The notes below the pieces were generated by a model. That model saw nothing but the letters and a program-made list of their open reading frames with translations. It was not told the DNA's origin and made no database searches. Source: Sodiomyces alkalinus F11 (taxonomy: Eukaryota > Ascomycota > Sordariomycetes > Glomerellales > Plectosphaerellaceae). From it: a stretch of DNA of 64,000 nt. Location: contig NW_021167084.1 of NCBI RefSeq assembly GCF_003711515.1, forward strand, positions 1,124,399-1,188,398, read 5' to 3'. Positions 21,364 to 32,839 of the stretch are shown piece by piece. The translations under genes and the position numbers were made by a program. Each line of letters begins with the position of its first letter. Within the stretch, counting starts at the first letter, position 1.

Positions 21364-23573
21364 CTAGCTCTCATCGATCTTGGCTACTTCCGCTTTTGCT
21401 TCCTCCCAAGTCTCCTTGTTCTTCTTCGCCCACTCAATCTGACTCTTGGCATATGCGAGCTACACAAAAGAGTTAGTTTCATAGAGACGAGAGAAGCCAA
21501 ACAGAAGCATAGCATGTGTGAATGTATCATACCATATAGCGCCGCAGATCCTCCTCCTTTTCGGCCTGAAACCGTTTCAGGTCGCTGAGGATGCTCTTGC
21601 TAGCCTCCCCAATGTCGCGTTCCGACACCACCTGGGCTTGATGTAATTGCTCGATGCCTTCTCGCGTCTTGCCAATCAAGTCGCGGCGAGTTCTCTCGGG
21701 ATCAACATCGGCAACGCCTTGAATCGCATGACGGATCGGGCCAAATATCCTGTTCGTGATCGAGTTGCTGCTCTGGGCCTTCCTATGGCCTGGCGAAGAG
21801 CTGCTCTTCTGGGGGACTCCCTGGCCTGCTGAAGGTGCTGGTTCCCCGTGTGTTGGCGGGAAGTCTGAATCGATCGACGCCGTGTCATCGTTCTCCCTAT
21901 TTGCACTCGGCGACTCCCGAAGGCTCGTCGACCGCTGCGGAGAGGGGCCCAGTTGCGTGGTTCCGCTCAGATACTGCTCGATTCTCTTAGCTTCCGCTTC
22001 GCTACGTTCCAGGTCCTCGAGGAGTGCCTTCTTCTTATAAAGTTCCTCGTTGGTCTGCTCTTGTTGCACCCGCTTCAGAACCCTGTACCGGAGGACGTTT
22101 CTGACGACTCCCGCAAATTGCGCGCTTTCACGCATGGGCTCGGCAAAGCTTGCCCCGAGGGACCCAGCAAGCTCCTCTGTCGCGATGTAGGACGAATCTG
22201 CTGCCTGCCCCATCCTCTCAATGGCCTGCCCCAAGGTAGGAGATGTCTCGGACAGTGCAAACGCGTTTAAGCGAGAACCTAATTCGCAAAGATCTGAGGC
22301 CAAATGTGACAGGTGGCTGAGCGTACGACGGTTCACCTTCTCCATGGGTCCCGTCAAGAGAGCCTCGAGCTCTTTGATGGAAGCCTCATAGGCAATGAAG
22401 TAGGGATCAAGATCTTGTTCGCTGAGAGTATGGCTTTCGGGCGGGAAACGGCCGAATACTTGGCCACCCTGGCCAGAAATGGCTGTCGCATCAACGTTTC
22501 CACCGCCGTTTGCCTTCAGCTTGGCTGAATTGGAAGGCACGGGGAGAAAGCTGTGGGCCGAAGTCGGGTTGGCAGGGTCCAACGGAGGCGCTTTCAACAC
22601 CGACTTTGGAATGGAAGCCACCAGGTTAGAATTTAAAACCTCGCTCTAAAACACGGTCAGCACAAATCCCGGCGGTCACATGTCCAAGGAATTCGACCTC
22701 GTACCCAGCTAGCATTAGGATCAAGAAACCTCCACCACACCCCATCATTTCTGACGGCCTCCATGCGCCGGCACCGATTCAAGAAGACGGCCAACATCCG
22801 TTTCCGCAAATCTATTATCTGCTGGTCTTGCTTCGCATTTGTGGGGTTTGCAGCGTAGTCGGCCATGGTGTGCTTCTCGGGAATAGGAGGGATGATCAAG
22901 GTCGGATGCAGTCTGGTAAGGGCCTCTCTCAAAGAGGAAAATTCGGAGTACCGCCGACGGACTTCGAGGTTCTGTGACGAAACGTCAGTAACAGTAGCCC
23001 GTCAGTGGGAGGGGGGTTTGAAAGCCCAACATACACCGGTGCGAATGGTGTAGACGATGTACCTTCCACCGCTCTCCGCGCTCTTGCCAGCGTCAGTAAT
23101 CAGAATAGGTAGTTCTGGATTCTCCCAAAGGATTTGCTCGATGCGACTCTCATAGCCGCCGGGCTTGCGCCGTGGTGCAACTTCTTCTTCGGGATAGGCG
23201 TCATTGTCGTCACTCTCGGGCTGATCTTGAGGAGCATCGTCACTCGTGATAGACGGGGTATTAAGTACGCCAACGCGAGCATCTAGAATTTCCCAATCAT
23301 TGTCAGTATCGTGGGAGAGCGGCGGGCTGCCAAGGGTGACCTCTTGTAAGGCTCCCTGTCCCTCAGCGTGTTCTACCTTTCCCGGCCGCAACGATTCCAT
23401 CATCTTGGAGGGAGATTCGAAGATGACAGGGGGCGGACAGGAGGACGGACGTCCAAGTAGAAAAGGCACTTACGAGAGCTCGGAGTTGGTGAAGTCGAAT
23501 TGACAGAAGAGCTCAAGCTATCACGGCGGTCAAAGCTCGTGCCGTAAGGGTTATTATCCTCGTCATTCCACAT
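21364..23573 (-). CDS. SNX41: Sorting nexin SNX41 (Atg20-like), PX-BAR
   Basis: Five exons: 23573-23474, 23372-23035, 22971-22705, 22645-21533 and 21459-21364. Total 637 aa, with the sum in phase. The start MWNDEDNNPYGTSFDRRDS is characteristic of the fungal family. The PX domain (about residues 90-235) contains ITDAGK, RRRYSEF and PPIPEKH and binds phosphatidylinositol 3-phosphate. It is followed by a BAR-like helical region with a Ser/Pro-rich insert (about 440-520). The last exon supplies the conserved end KSQIEWAKKNKETWEEAKAEVAKIDES. Snx41/Atg20 works with Snx4 in endosome-to-Golgi retrieval and selective autophagy. The exon 1/2 acceptor (GTAG before AACAC) is the least certain junction. 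Confidence 0.9.
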
Positions 23574-24621
23574 GGTTGACAGTCAAACCGCACGGCAAGC
23601 CGCACGATGAGGCAAACAGCCTGTCGGAGAGCTTTGTGCTGAAAGAAGCGCACAGTCCACTGATGTAAGAATCAGGCCTTACGTGCGATTTGATTGCAAG
23701 GTGATCGTAATCCAATTGCTAGGCAGCGGTCAAAGAGAGGAGGTGGTGGGGGAGGGGTCAGTAACTTGACAGCTACCCGCGCCAGAGAGGGGAGTAAGGT
23801 TATGTCAGACAATGTCTAAGAGCACTGCAGCACAGTCATGCTCTCATGAAAGAGGAAGACATGCAGGTACAGGGTACAGATATGATATTGTCTTTGATGT
23901 GTGGGATGTGTGGTAGGATGTTGGCAAGGTGTGGTGATGTTGGATGCGCGAGGTTTCGGTGGCTTCGGGACTTGGTTCGAGCTCCCCCTAACAAGAGGGA
24001 TGATGTCGGTGCTAGGCTCCTGCCTATCCGCGGGTTATGACACTTTGGTTGGCGGAACTGCAGGCACGGACCCATTTTCAGGGTTGCTCTTGACCACCTA
24101 TGATTTACCTTAGTTAGAAAGTATCATCGTACACGTGCAAGGTGCAGGCAGGTACATCATTCTCCCAAGGTGTACAAAGGTAGTACATAGCCTATTGTTA
24201 CTGTACGAAGTATTACTTAAGATACCTCCCCATAGAGGCAGGTACATTCCCCATCTGGTTGGAAATATTGCTCCAACATAAGGTACCGAGTACGACAGCA
24301 ACTTCGCCCTATTTGGCTATTTCCTCTGCCACGTCCATCATAGGAGCACCTCATTATCAAACTAGTTACCCCAGCCCGCCTCTACTCTCTCGTCGCTCGC
24401 CTCCGAGTACACATACGGAGTAGATCTGCCCCGAATACTTGCAATTCAACGACGAGACCCATACTGTCCGCCCCCCTGATGTAAGGGTTGCGGTGGTATC
24501 GGTCCAGTCTCCTTCCCAGTGCCGGAATCTGTGCTGTCGTCGTGAGCCATTGCAACACAGTATCTACGCCGAATTCCATTTAGTGACATCCTTTCCTGTA
24601 GCTGCGCATGCCGGGGATACG
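23574..24621. other. Intergenic, upstream of SNX41
   Basis: About 1 kb with no supported gene. TACGGAGTA occurs at about 24412-24422 and a GGTACC-centred word near 24278. A GGTTCGAGCTCC stretch near 23970 is not part of a foldable tRNA. Confidence 0.55.
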
Positions 24622-26358
24622 TTACCTTGTCTCTTGGGTCCGCCTCCAGCTCTCCCGCTCGCGTCTCGTTACCTTCATCTCTACTTCCGCATCACCGTCG
24701 TTCCACTCTTTTCCAGATGTGGACATATCTTCCATGGCTCCGGAGAGGGCAGTAATTAGCATGCGAATCATCCCATTTCCAGAGGCTCGCTTATGCTTCG
24801 GGTTGCTGTGGCGTTGGCGAGTTTCGTGTCCATTTGACCGACTGCAGGCCCCGTCAGCGTAACGAAACTATTGCCAGTGTGACGAGCTACTTACCGGTGT
24901 TGAATGTCGGAGCCCGAGGATCGTTGACGGCCGAGCCACGGCCGTCGTTCTGTCAAATCTGGACTTGAATTGTCCCTGAACCGGCCTAAATTCCCTCCTG
25001 GTTGTACACCGCGAGGCCATGCTTTTCCAGCCTCGGTCCCAGGAGGGTCCCGCGCATCTGCATCCGATCTCGTGCTCTCTCCCGCTTGTTCGGGGTGGTG
25101 GGGAAGGAGAAAGTCATCGCTGTACACCGTGGCTATGTGAGATTGTGGTGAGGCTGTGACAGCGCAATCGTCGGTCGGTCTTCCCTCATTTCTGTGCCCC
25201 TCGGGGGCGGCTTCAGCCGAAACAGCAGAGAACCTCGACTCCTGAGATTGTCTTCTCTCTGTCAAATTGCTTCTTGATTGGGGTCTTGAACTTGAAATAG
25301 TTTCTGCTCGGCCATATGGCATACGGCAAAGCTGTAGGAACCTCTGGGCCAGCGAGGTGTATCCCGGAGACTTGCCGCATTCGTGGTACTGTGCCTCATA
25401 CCAAGTCTGTCGTGGCATGGGCAGTCCAACCTGTAACTGAATAGGTCGGTAGTTAGGCTGGCCCTGCATGGCGCGAACCGCAGTGCCCTGGTTGCTCTGC
25501 ACAGGGCCCAACGCCGGTTGGAGAGCATGTATAGGCGGTGCAGGGAGGAGGATCGGGTTCTGGCCTTGGATATACGAATATACCGTGGGCTGACGAAGAG
25601 GAACTATGGCATTATACTGCGGCGGCTGGACACCCGGTATCGTCGGCAGACTGTACGAGGTATGTCGTGAAACGATAGATCGAGATCGCCTCATCTTGTC
25701 GTCTGATCTCTTTCGCTGGATGGGCCGCATAGGGATAATGTTTTCGTCGTCGTCGGTCCAACCTTGGTTCTTGCGATTATGGCAATAGTAGGCCATGGCC
25801 AGGATGAGAGAGACAGAGAACAGGATGGCGCTGAATAAAATACCAACCTGCTGGCCCTGGCTCAAGCAGTTCCACCCGCCAGAGCAGACACCCTCCTCTC
25901 CTTTACGGACCAGGGCGATGGGTGCAGTGGACTTGTCTTTCCGCCCGGGGAAAAACAGGTTCAAGTTGTCAACAAGACCAGAGACTGGGCCCATGCGGTT
26001 GTCTCTGTCTGTCCCATGGCCTACCACACCCATTGCGGTAGCTGGTTCGTTCGGTTCCGAGTGCACAGTGGACTATCCGATGGGTCAGTCAGAATGCCAG
26101 TGGTGGATGAAGGGCAGAAGCAGGAACGAGTAATATGCACAATAATATAACACTTACCGGGAAGGAAACTGATTCTGGGGTATGCCGAAGGGATGGATTT
26201 CTTTGCACTGTCACCCGATACGGCTTGAAGAAAAGATCTTGTGGGAAGCACAGAACGGGTAGGTGCACAGGGACGTAGGCAGCTGCTTCCCATTTAACTG
26301 TCTTCCGACTGGGAAGTTCGCTCCCACACCTTAGTGGACATTGTGGTATATGGACCAT
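24622..26358 (-). CDS. Uncharacterised single-pass membrane protein
   Basis: Modelled with three exons: 26358-26158, 26072-24895 and 24841-24622, giving 532 aa in phase. A Cys-rich patch, CSGGWNCLSQGQQVG, leads directly into a transmembrane helix (VGILFSAILFSVSLILAMAYYC), followed by a long basic, Pro-, Gln- and Ser-rich tail that is probably cytoplasmic. This GWNCLS-plus-helix layout recurs in fungal hypothetical proteins of unknown role. A stop at 24891 lies inside a good donor (GTAAGT), with a CTGAC branch site and CTGCAG acceptor 53 bp away, so I prefer the spliced extension. A 460-aa form ending there is the alternative. The first exon is the weakest part. Confidence 0.55.
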
Positions 26359-27316
26359 GTGACGGAAAGGGGATCTTCACCGTAGAAAATTATACGTTAT
26401 AAGAAGACACCTCGGGGACTCGTCTCTCGCTGCGCCTCGTGGGAACTGTTTGCCCATATAGTTCCCCCAAAGGCGGTTCATGATATGAGAATATGAGGAT
26501 ACTCACCTCATCCTTACCTGTCATATTGATTGATGTACTTCAAGAGGGGTAATCCTAGGCGAGTATCGAGGCTCTAAATAGTGACTCGATAACTTCGGAT
26601 TTGTAGCTTCTGACTTGTCATCTGGAGCAAGAGCAATCAGTTCGAGGGTTTGCTGGTGAATCGATACGTTTACGCGATAGGATCCATCGAACTGTCGAGG
26701 GTGTTTACGACCTGCTCTACTTACGCCCGTTTGCTTCTCACACTGACATACGGTAACAGCCATAAAATTGGGAGGATTTAGGTGACTCTGCAATATCTGA
26801 CTCGTCACTTCATAAAGTCCTCCTGGATGCATCTTGCTTATAGGGATGCTAAACCGGGACGGTCGGATATGAACTTCACCTGGCCGCCGTCTACCAAGAG
26901 AAAAGGCCGAAGAGTCGTACATATAAGCTCAACTAGTAGAAATCCTCGGGTGCGAAACTGCTTTGATCATTGTCACGTCTGCTGCGTTGCTTGATCTGGG
27001 CCGCTGAGGTTCCTTGGTCTTGTTGTTCAGGAGGTAACTCAGGCGAGTGAGTATTTCCCTAGGTACCTAGGAACCATTTTGATGCCTAAGCCAGGGGATC
27101 AACGGTCTCACACTTGTCGTCATCACGTGATCCTACCTAGGGCAGAAAGGGAACCCCACACCGCACGCACCGGCCAATGGAAACCCGACCACCTTAAGCG
27201 AGAATCTCTACAAACCAACCCACCAGAATTTTCCTTACGACTTTCCACATTTCGCAACGACACGACCGTCGACAACAACAGACATCAAGGCATCGTCGTT
27301 GAGATAGTTGCCCAGC
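26359..27316. promoter_or_regulatory. Divergent promoter, membrane protein / uS13
   Basis: Contains a perfect CCTAGGTACCTAGG palindrome at 27058-27071 and a pyrimidine/A-rich leader before uS13. A 133-aa minus frame at 26521-26922 has no recognisable family and was not called. Confidence 0.55.
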
Positions 27317-28108
27317 ATGTCTCTCGTCACAGGGGATAAGAGTGAGTAACCCGACGTTCAAAACAACAAACGTTTGTCTGGTGTGATGAAGTAAGATGGT
27401 TGCTGACTTTGCTATCCGTGTAGCGAACTTCCAGTTCATTCTCCGACTTCTGAGTATGTTTCGCCCTCGACAACTACCTACCCATAACCTTCTCGATCAC
27501 AATGCTAGCCACGGCTTTGGCTTCCACGAACGGGAGACGGATGACTTGGCATGCGGGAATGCGATCTAACAATGGATTATAGACACCAACGTTCGGGGTC
27601 AGGAGAAGATCATGTACGCCCTCACCAAGATCTCTGGTGTCGGTCGTCGTTACTCCAACATTGTTTGCAAGAAGGCCGATGGTGCGTTGCCCACTACTCT
27701 ACCCTCTCGAGTTCCATGGTGGATGAGGCGAAATTGCTCGATGGATCGACAGGCCGCTGGGATGGTGGACTAACCCGTTCATGCAAAACAGTCGACCTGA
27801 ACAAGCGCGCCGGTGAGCTCACCTCCGAAGAGCTCGAGCGGATCGTCACCATCATCCAGAACCCCCAGCAATACAAGATCCCCGGCTGGTTCCTCAACAG
27901 GCAGCGCGATATTGTCGACGGCAAGGACTCCCAGGTTCTCGCCAACGGTGTCGCCTCCAAGCTCCGCGACGATCTCGAGCGCCTGAAGAAGATCCGGGCC
28001 CACCGCGGTCTCCGTCATTACTGGGGCCTCCGCGTCCGCGGTCAGCACACCAAGACCACGGGCCGCCGCGGCCGGACCGTCGGTGTTTCCAAGAAGAAGG
28101 GTGGCTAA
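27317..28108 (+). CDS. RPS18: Small-subunit ribosomal protein uS13 (S18)
   Basis: Four exons: 27317-27341, 27424-27453, 27583-27681 and 27792-28108. They total 156 aa, the exact length of the fungal protein. The spliced protein begins [20 protein letters not shown], then [20 protein letters not shown], and ends [11 protein letters not shown]. The first two coding exons are only 25 and 30 nt long. All three junctions are forced by the conserved protein sequence. uS13 sits in the head of the 40S subunit, contacting the P-site tRNA and bridging to the 60S. It is convergent with SDO1. Confidence 0.97.
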
Positions 28109-28752
28109 ACGAAAAGTGAAGCCAACAGAGAGCGGGTTTTTCTTGCGGAGCAGTCAGGGATTCGGTTTTGGGACAGGCGCGACGAGGAATGATTTTCGCT
28201 CCCATCTTGATTCCTTGTATTTCATCGTTGGGGGGCCTGCTTTTCGACATTGCGATGAAGCGGGCTGGTGGCGATACTCTAGATATATACGAGTTCGTCA
28301 ATCCAAAAATAAAAAACGGCATCCAAAACATCCCGTCGCGTCATCATCATCAACTCGTTGCTATGTGGCATGCGTCTCCGACATGACTTTCTCGAGATAG
28401 TGTCGAGTTTGATGATGCCGTCCCCTCGTAAGTACCAGACGAGCCTTGCACGGGGCAGGACCGTACGGGAGTCTATAGCCGGCTTCGACATGGGATGTCC
28501 CTGGTTGCCTGTGTCTTGGAAGGCACGGAAAGTGACGCCCTTTCAAGAGCAGAGTAGGAGGAAGGGAATAATGACAATGTATTGAAAGTGGCTAAATAAA
28601 GAGAAATTATGCTCTGCCTGCAATGAAACGGTGATGCTAAACAACACTCCATTGTGGTTCATGCCCAAGATTCGGCTAAAAATGAAGAAAAGCCGGATAT
28701 ATCTGCCCTGGCCTTCTCCCCACAGCTCTGTCGTACCAACAAAATGACACGA
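28109..28752. other. Intergenic, convergent 3' ends of uS13 and SDO1
   Basis: No gene recognised. Short frames are shadow-like. Confidence 0.6.
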
Positions 28753-29712
28753 TCAGTCCTCATGAGTGACTGCCATATCCAGCACCTCGATTCTTCCCCT
28801 CCCCTTCGTCTCGTTGCCGATAAAGTCGCCAAGACCCTTGTAAGCGCCAGGTTCCACAAACCCGACAACCTCCCAATCGGAACCCACGACATCCTGGCTC
28901 TCCACCTGTTCGAAATACCCCAAGATCCGGTCCTTGACCGTCCCGGCCTTTTCTTCCGTCCCGTCCTCCTTGGCTCCACCCGCCGAGGGCTTGACGGCCT
29001 GTTTGAGGACGTTCGTAGCACAACTCACCCGGAGCTTCATCCGCGCGCGCTGCACGGGGATGGGCTGTGCCGCGATGAGCGCCTTCATAGCCTCCAGCGC
29101 CTGACTCTTGGCCGACTTGGTAGTAGACACGCCCGTCCACACGTGTTCCTTCCTCTTCACATTCGCGCTTCCTTCGTCCCCTTCCCCCACCGTCGTAGGC
29201 GTGCCCGTGCTCGTGCCCGTGCCCGTGCCCGTGCCGCTCGCCGAAGTCGACTTGCCGGCGTTATCCGAATGAGCGGCCGAGCTGAGCATGTCGAGCGCCT
29301 TCTCGATCATGCCGCGCGTGTAGACTCGTTTGGTGCGCGGATCGACCAGTCGCGAGGCCACTATGCTCACCACCTCGTTTTGCACGCGCTCATGCTGCGC
29401 TGCTCGCTCTTTCTCCCCGACCTGGATGTCCCCGCGTTTGAGGATCTCCAGCACGATCTCGTCTGTCGATTTGCCCTTGCCGAACGCCTTCTCCAGATCT
29501 TCCTTGGGCGCAGTCTGCCCCTTCGAAACGTTCAGGAATACCTGCGGGATCTGCAGCACATTGTCCAGGTCTGTTTCGATTCCGGATCGGTATTCCAGCA
29601 CTTTGTTCTTGTAGCATGCGATCTCGAACCTCTTCTTCCCTTTCTTCAGCCTGACCAACGATATATTGGTCAGCTTAATCTGGTTGGATGGTTGATTTAT
29701 TTGGCGTGACAT
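28753..29712 (-). CDS. SDO1: Ribosome maturation factor SDO1 (SBDS)
   Basis: An intronless 319-aa protein. The N-terminal domain (MSRQINQPSNQIKLTNISLV, then RFEIACYKNKVLEYR and LDNVLQIPQVFLNVSKGQ) is the FYSH-type domain of SBDS. The middle holds KRGDIQVGEKERAAQ and the helical ASRLVDPRTKRVYTRGMIEKAL, and the C-terminal part begins after KSQALEAMKALI. SBDS works with the EFL1 GTPase to evict eIF6 from pre-60S particles in the cytoplasm. It is longer than yeast SDO1 (250 aa), partly because of a Thr/Gly/Ser-rich insert encoded by a GTGCCC repeat near 29205-29235. Confidence 0.95.
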   Translation of the reverse strand: MSRQINQPSNQIKLTNISLVRLKKGKKRFEIACYKNKVLEYRSGIETDLDNVLQIPQVFLNVSKGQTAPKEDLEKAFGKGKSTDEIVLEILKRGDIQVGEKERAAQHERVQNEVVSIVASRLVDPRTKRVYTRGMIEKALDMLSSAAHSDNAGKSTSASGTGTGTGTSTGTPTTVGEGDEGSANVKRKEHVWTGVSTTKSAKSQALEAMKALIAAQPIPVQRARMKLRVSCATNVLKQAVKPSAGGAKEDGTEEKAGTVKDRILGYFEQVESQDVVGSDWEVVGFVEPGAYKGLGDFIGNETKGRGRIEVLDMAVTHED

Positions 29713-30379
29713 GGTTTTGTGGTTGTAATAGGCTCGTCGGAGGAGTTACTGGACAACCATGGGTTTGGGTCGCCGAAATGCGAGTTCGTCGGTGATATGA
29801 GAACGGTCGATTTCGTTCTTCTATTTTCGCCTCTTTTGTTTTCTGGTAAAAAATGAGAAGTGAGACCGAAGATAGGTTCGCTGGGTGTGGTTCAGATGTG
29901 GTGTTTTCTCCGCGATATTGGTATTCTCTTAGGGATCCCTTCTCTTATATATACGCTGGTTTTAGCGGGGGAGGGGCAGTCAAGTAAAAAGGTCTGACGT
30001 CGCACTCGGTATGATGACTCATCCACCCTGCACTCTAGGCCCAGTCTGGTCCCTGGTGCTACAATCCAGTTGTGGCTTGGAGTGTTAGTACGGCGTTTTC
30101 CTATGGAGGTAATATCAGCGATATAAGGGACTTTACGGAGTATTACCTGTCACGAAAAATGGCCTTTGAGGTGTTGAATACAAAGCGATTTTTGGTCACA
30201 GAGTCACTACGAGCGAACGTATCCGAGGTGTACGCTATTCCATTTCTCAAAACACGATTGCATCATTTCTATGCGCCAATATCCTCAATTCCCATCTTCG
30301 ATGCTTGCATGTCCTCGTCTTCCGGTGAATGCTTCTAGCCAACGCGGTCGGACTGTGAACAGACAGACCAGCTGTGAAA
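29713..30379. other. Intergenic between SDO1 and CPY
   Basis: The SDO1 promoter side and the CPY 3' side. A TACGGAGTA word lies at about 30133. An 88-codon plus frame lacks an ATG and was rejected. Confidence 0.55.
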
Positions 30380-32159
30380 TTAGGCGGCCCATTCTCCGCC
30401 AAGCCAGCGGTTGAAGAAGTCGGATGAGGCCTCGGGCTGGTCCATGGGCACCATGTGGCCCGCACCATAGAGCTGCATGAAGGTGAAGTTGCCGCTTGAC
30501 TTGACCTTGCCGTACTCCTCACTGTCACCGTTGGCCACGGTCAGGCTCTCAAGGTTGGCATCATTGAAACCCTTCTTGCCGGGCCATTCCAGGGCCTCAG
30601 TCCAGGCTTGGTTGCCCAACCAGTTGCAGATGTAGTCGGCATCGCCGGCATAGATCAGGACGGGGATCTCCTCGAGGATCTGGGGCACGAGGCGGTGGAA
30701 GGGCTGGAACCAGTCACCAGCAAAGAGGAAGTTGCGGTTGATGTCAAAGTTACAGCTCTCATAGCTCGACACCTCGGCACCCAGGGCGGAAATGACATCG
30801 TCCTGGTTCAGGTAGTCGCTGACATAGCCGAGGGCCCTGTAGCAAAGGCTGCCGGCGCCCTCCTCGCACTTGCCACGGATGTCGTAGACGTTCTGACCAG
30901 TGCGTTGGTAGGGGCCGATGAGGGCGTTGTTGCAGTAGATGCTGGCGGGAACGCAAGACCAGACGCTTCCGGAGTCATAGCAGCTCTTGATCAAGCCCTG
31001 GCAGCGGGGAAGAGCATTGTCCATGGCCTGACACTCGCCCTCGGTGAGCACAGCCGGGTAGCCACCGTCGCCACAGGCCATGGGGCGATAATAGGCGTAC
31101 TGCGTCAAACCATCGGTCAGACCGTTTCCGATGAGAACGCTCTTGAGGTTGATGTTGCGGTCCTTGTGGGAGAGGATCTCCGAGGTGAATGCGGGGATGT
31201 AATGGCCAGCGTAAGACTCGCCGGCGATGTGGAAATCCTGCTTGGCATACTCGGGGAACTGGTGGAAGAAGAGGGTCAAAAGGGCATAGACGTCCTTTCC
31301 GGCGGCAACCGTGCTCGTGACGGAGGAGCCCGAGTAGGAGTAGCCGACGTTCACGGGTTGGTCGAGGAAGATGACCGAAGCGTTGTTATTCCATGACCAC
31401 TTGTTGTTGATGACTTCAATCTTGTCATTGATGCTGGACGGGCCCAGTTCGAGGAAGAGGCCGGTCAAGGACGAGCAGCCAGGGCCACCATTCAGCCAGA
31501 GGACGACGGGGTCGTTCTCAGGGTCATTCCGGGACTCGAAGAACCCTACGCGACACGAATGGTTAGCAAGGGATGGTGTGCGGAGAGGGAAAGGGAAAGC
31601 CATCTCGTAAGGTGAGACTGGAATGATAGACCGGCCGGTAAGAAAACCTACAGTAAAATAGATGCTTGTCGTTCTCTTCGTCATCGAGGTAACCGCTGTA
31701 TTGCTTGACGGTGTCCACGCCAAGCTTGGAAGGATCGACCTTCTTGGCTCGGAGATTGAAGTTCTCGAGCCGGCCGCCAACCTGACGATGCTTTGAGCCG
31801 TCCTCCTCAACCCACAGGTTTTGTACGTCGGCACCCTTGACGATGTGGTCCCAGTGTGAGTCGGGGCGTCGGTTATGAGGCTTGGGCTTAGTTGGGACTG
31901 CGTTCTGCTTGAAGGCATGAACAGCATCGGGGGCCATCAAGGCGAGCTCGTCCCAGACGGCTTTGGCTTCGGCGGTGATCTCGCTGAACTTTTCGCCAAA
32001 CATGTCCATCCAGGAGTCGCCAGCGGGCTTGATGGACTCGAAGGAGTGATCGCTGGCACCGGCATCGGCACCGGCACCGTCACCACCGAGGACCTGTTGG
32101 TCCATGTTGGCAACCGCCGAAGCCGCGCCGAGCACGAGGGCGGACGTGGACAACTTCAT
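30380..32159 (-). CDS. CPY/PRC1: Vacuolar carboxypeptidase Y
   Basis: Two exons (32159-31652 and 31545-30380, intron 106 bp) give 557 aa. It starts [17 protein letters not shown], a clear signal peptide, followed by a propeptide of about 120 residues. Serine carboxypeptidase S10 hallmarks are present: NGGPGCSS, the nucleophile in GESYAGHY (Ser280), the aspartate in [11 protein letters not shown] and the histidine in GAGHMVP. It is a lysosome-like protease that removes C-terminal residues, made as a zymogen and sorted from the Golgi to the vacuole. Length and cysteine pattern are normal. It is divergent from VPS51, whose complex recycles the CPY receptor. Confidence 0.96.
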
Positions 32160-32839
32160 GGCTGGTACAAGGAGCTGTAGTACACAAAAGAAGTGTCCTA
32201 TGCCCTGATAAAAATGGAAATAATGATGGAGGGGATGTGGAGGATGGAGAGGATGGAGATGATGAAGATGGACGATGAAGGAGGAGCTTGCGTTGGGGGA
32301 GAGATAGGAACGAGGCGGGAGGGAAGTGGTTAAATTGAGACGTAACCAACCAGAAACGGAAAGCATGGACCTGACTGTCCTGACGCAACTCCTGGGGCGG
32401 CCTGGGGTTTCCGGGTGATGACATGATCCCTGGTTGCATGCCTGATATCGGCGCCACCGTGGCGGCACAGCCAGGCACGACGCCAGCATCCAATAAGAAT
32501 GCCTGACTCGTCACCGGCCCAAGGATGAGAGTGGATTCTTGTACCGTGATAGCCACGACTCGTGACCAATAGCGACGACCGAGGCATGAACCTCTTCAGA
32601 TACCTTAGCTCCTCCCACTCCGTAGGTAAGGTACAGAAGGTATCGACCCTGATAGATAGAAGTACATAATCTTACTTCGTATCTGTAAGTGATTATCTAA
32701 GGATCCAAGGTACGGGTATACCGTACGGATACAAGCTCAGCTAAAGTCGCAGTCGCATTTCTTTCTTGCTACATGTACCAGTTCCCTCCAAGAAGCGCAA
32801 CATCGTACCTACACACCAGCACCAGCCTGCGCATCCGCC
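32160..32839. promoter_or_regulatory. Divergent promoter, CPY / VPS51
   Basis: A 680-bp shared upstream region. It contains ACTCCGTAGG near 32618 and GGTACGGGTATACC-type words near 32710. No gene is seen. Confidence 0.6.

Noticed and set aside
23960..23990. GGTTCGAGCTCC, tRNA B-box-like
   Set aside because: The T-arm does not pair correctly and no acceptor or anticodon arm can be folded around it.
26521..26922. 133-codon minus frame upstream of uS13
   Set aside because: No recognised family, no supporting splice structure, and it lies in a divergent promoter. It cannot be supported without transcripts.
30608..31396. 262-codon plus frame inside carboxypeptidase Y
   Set aside because: Shadow of the CPY coding strand.
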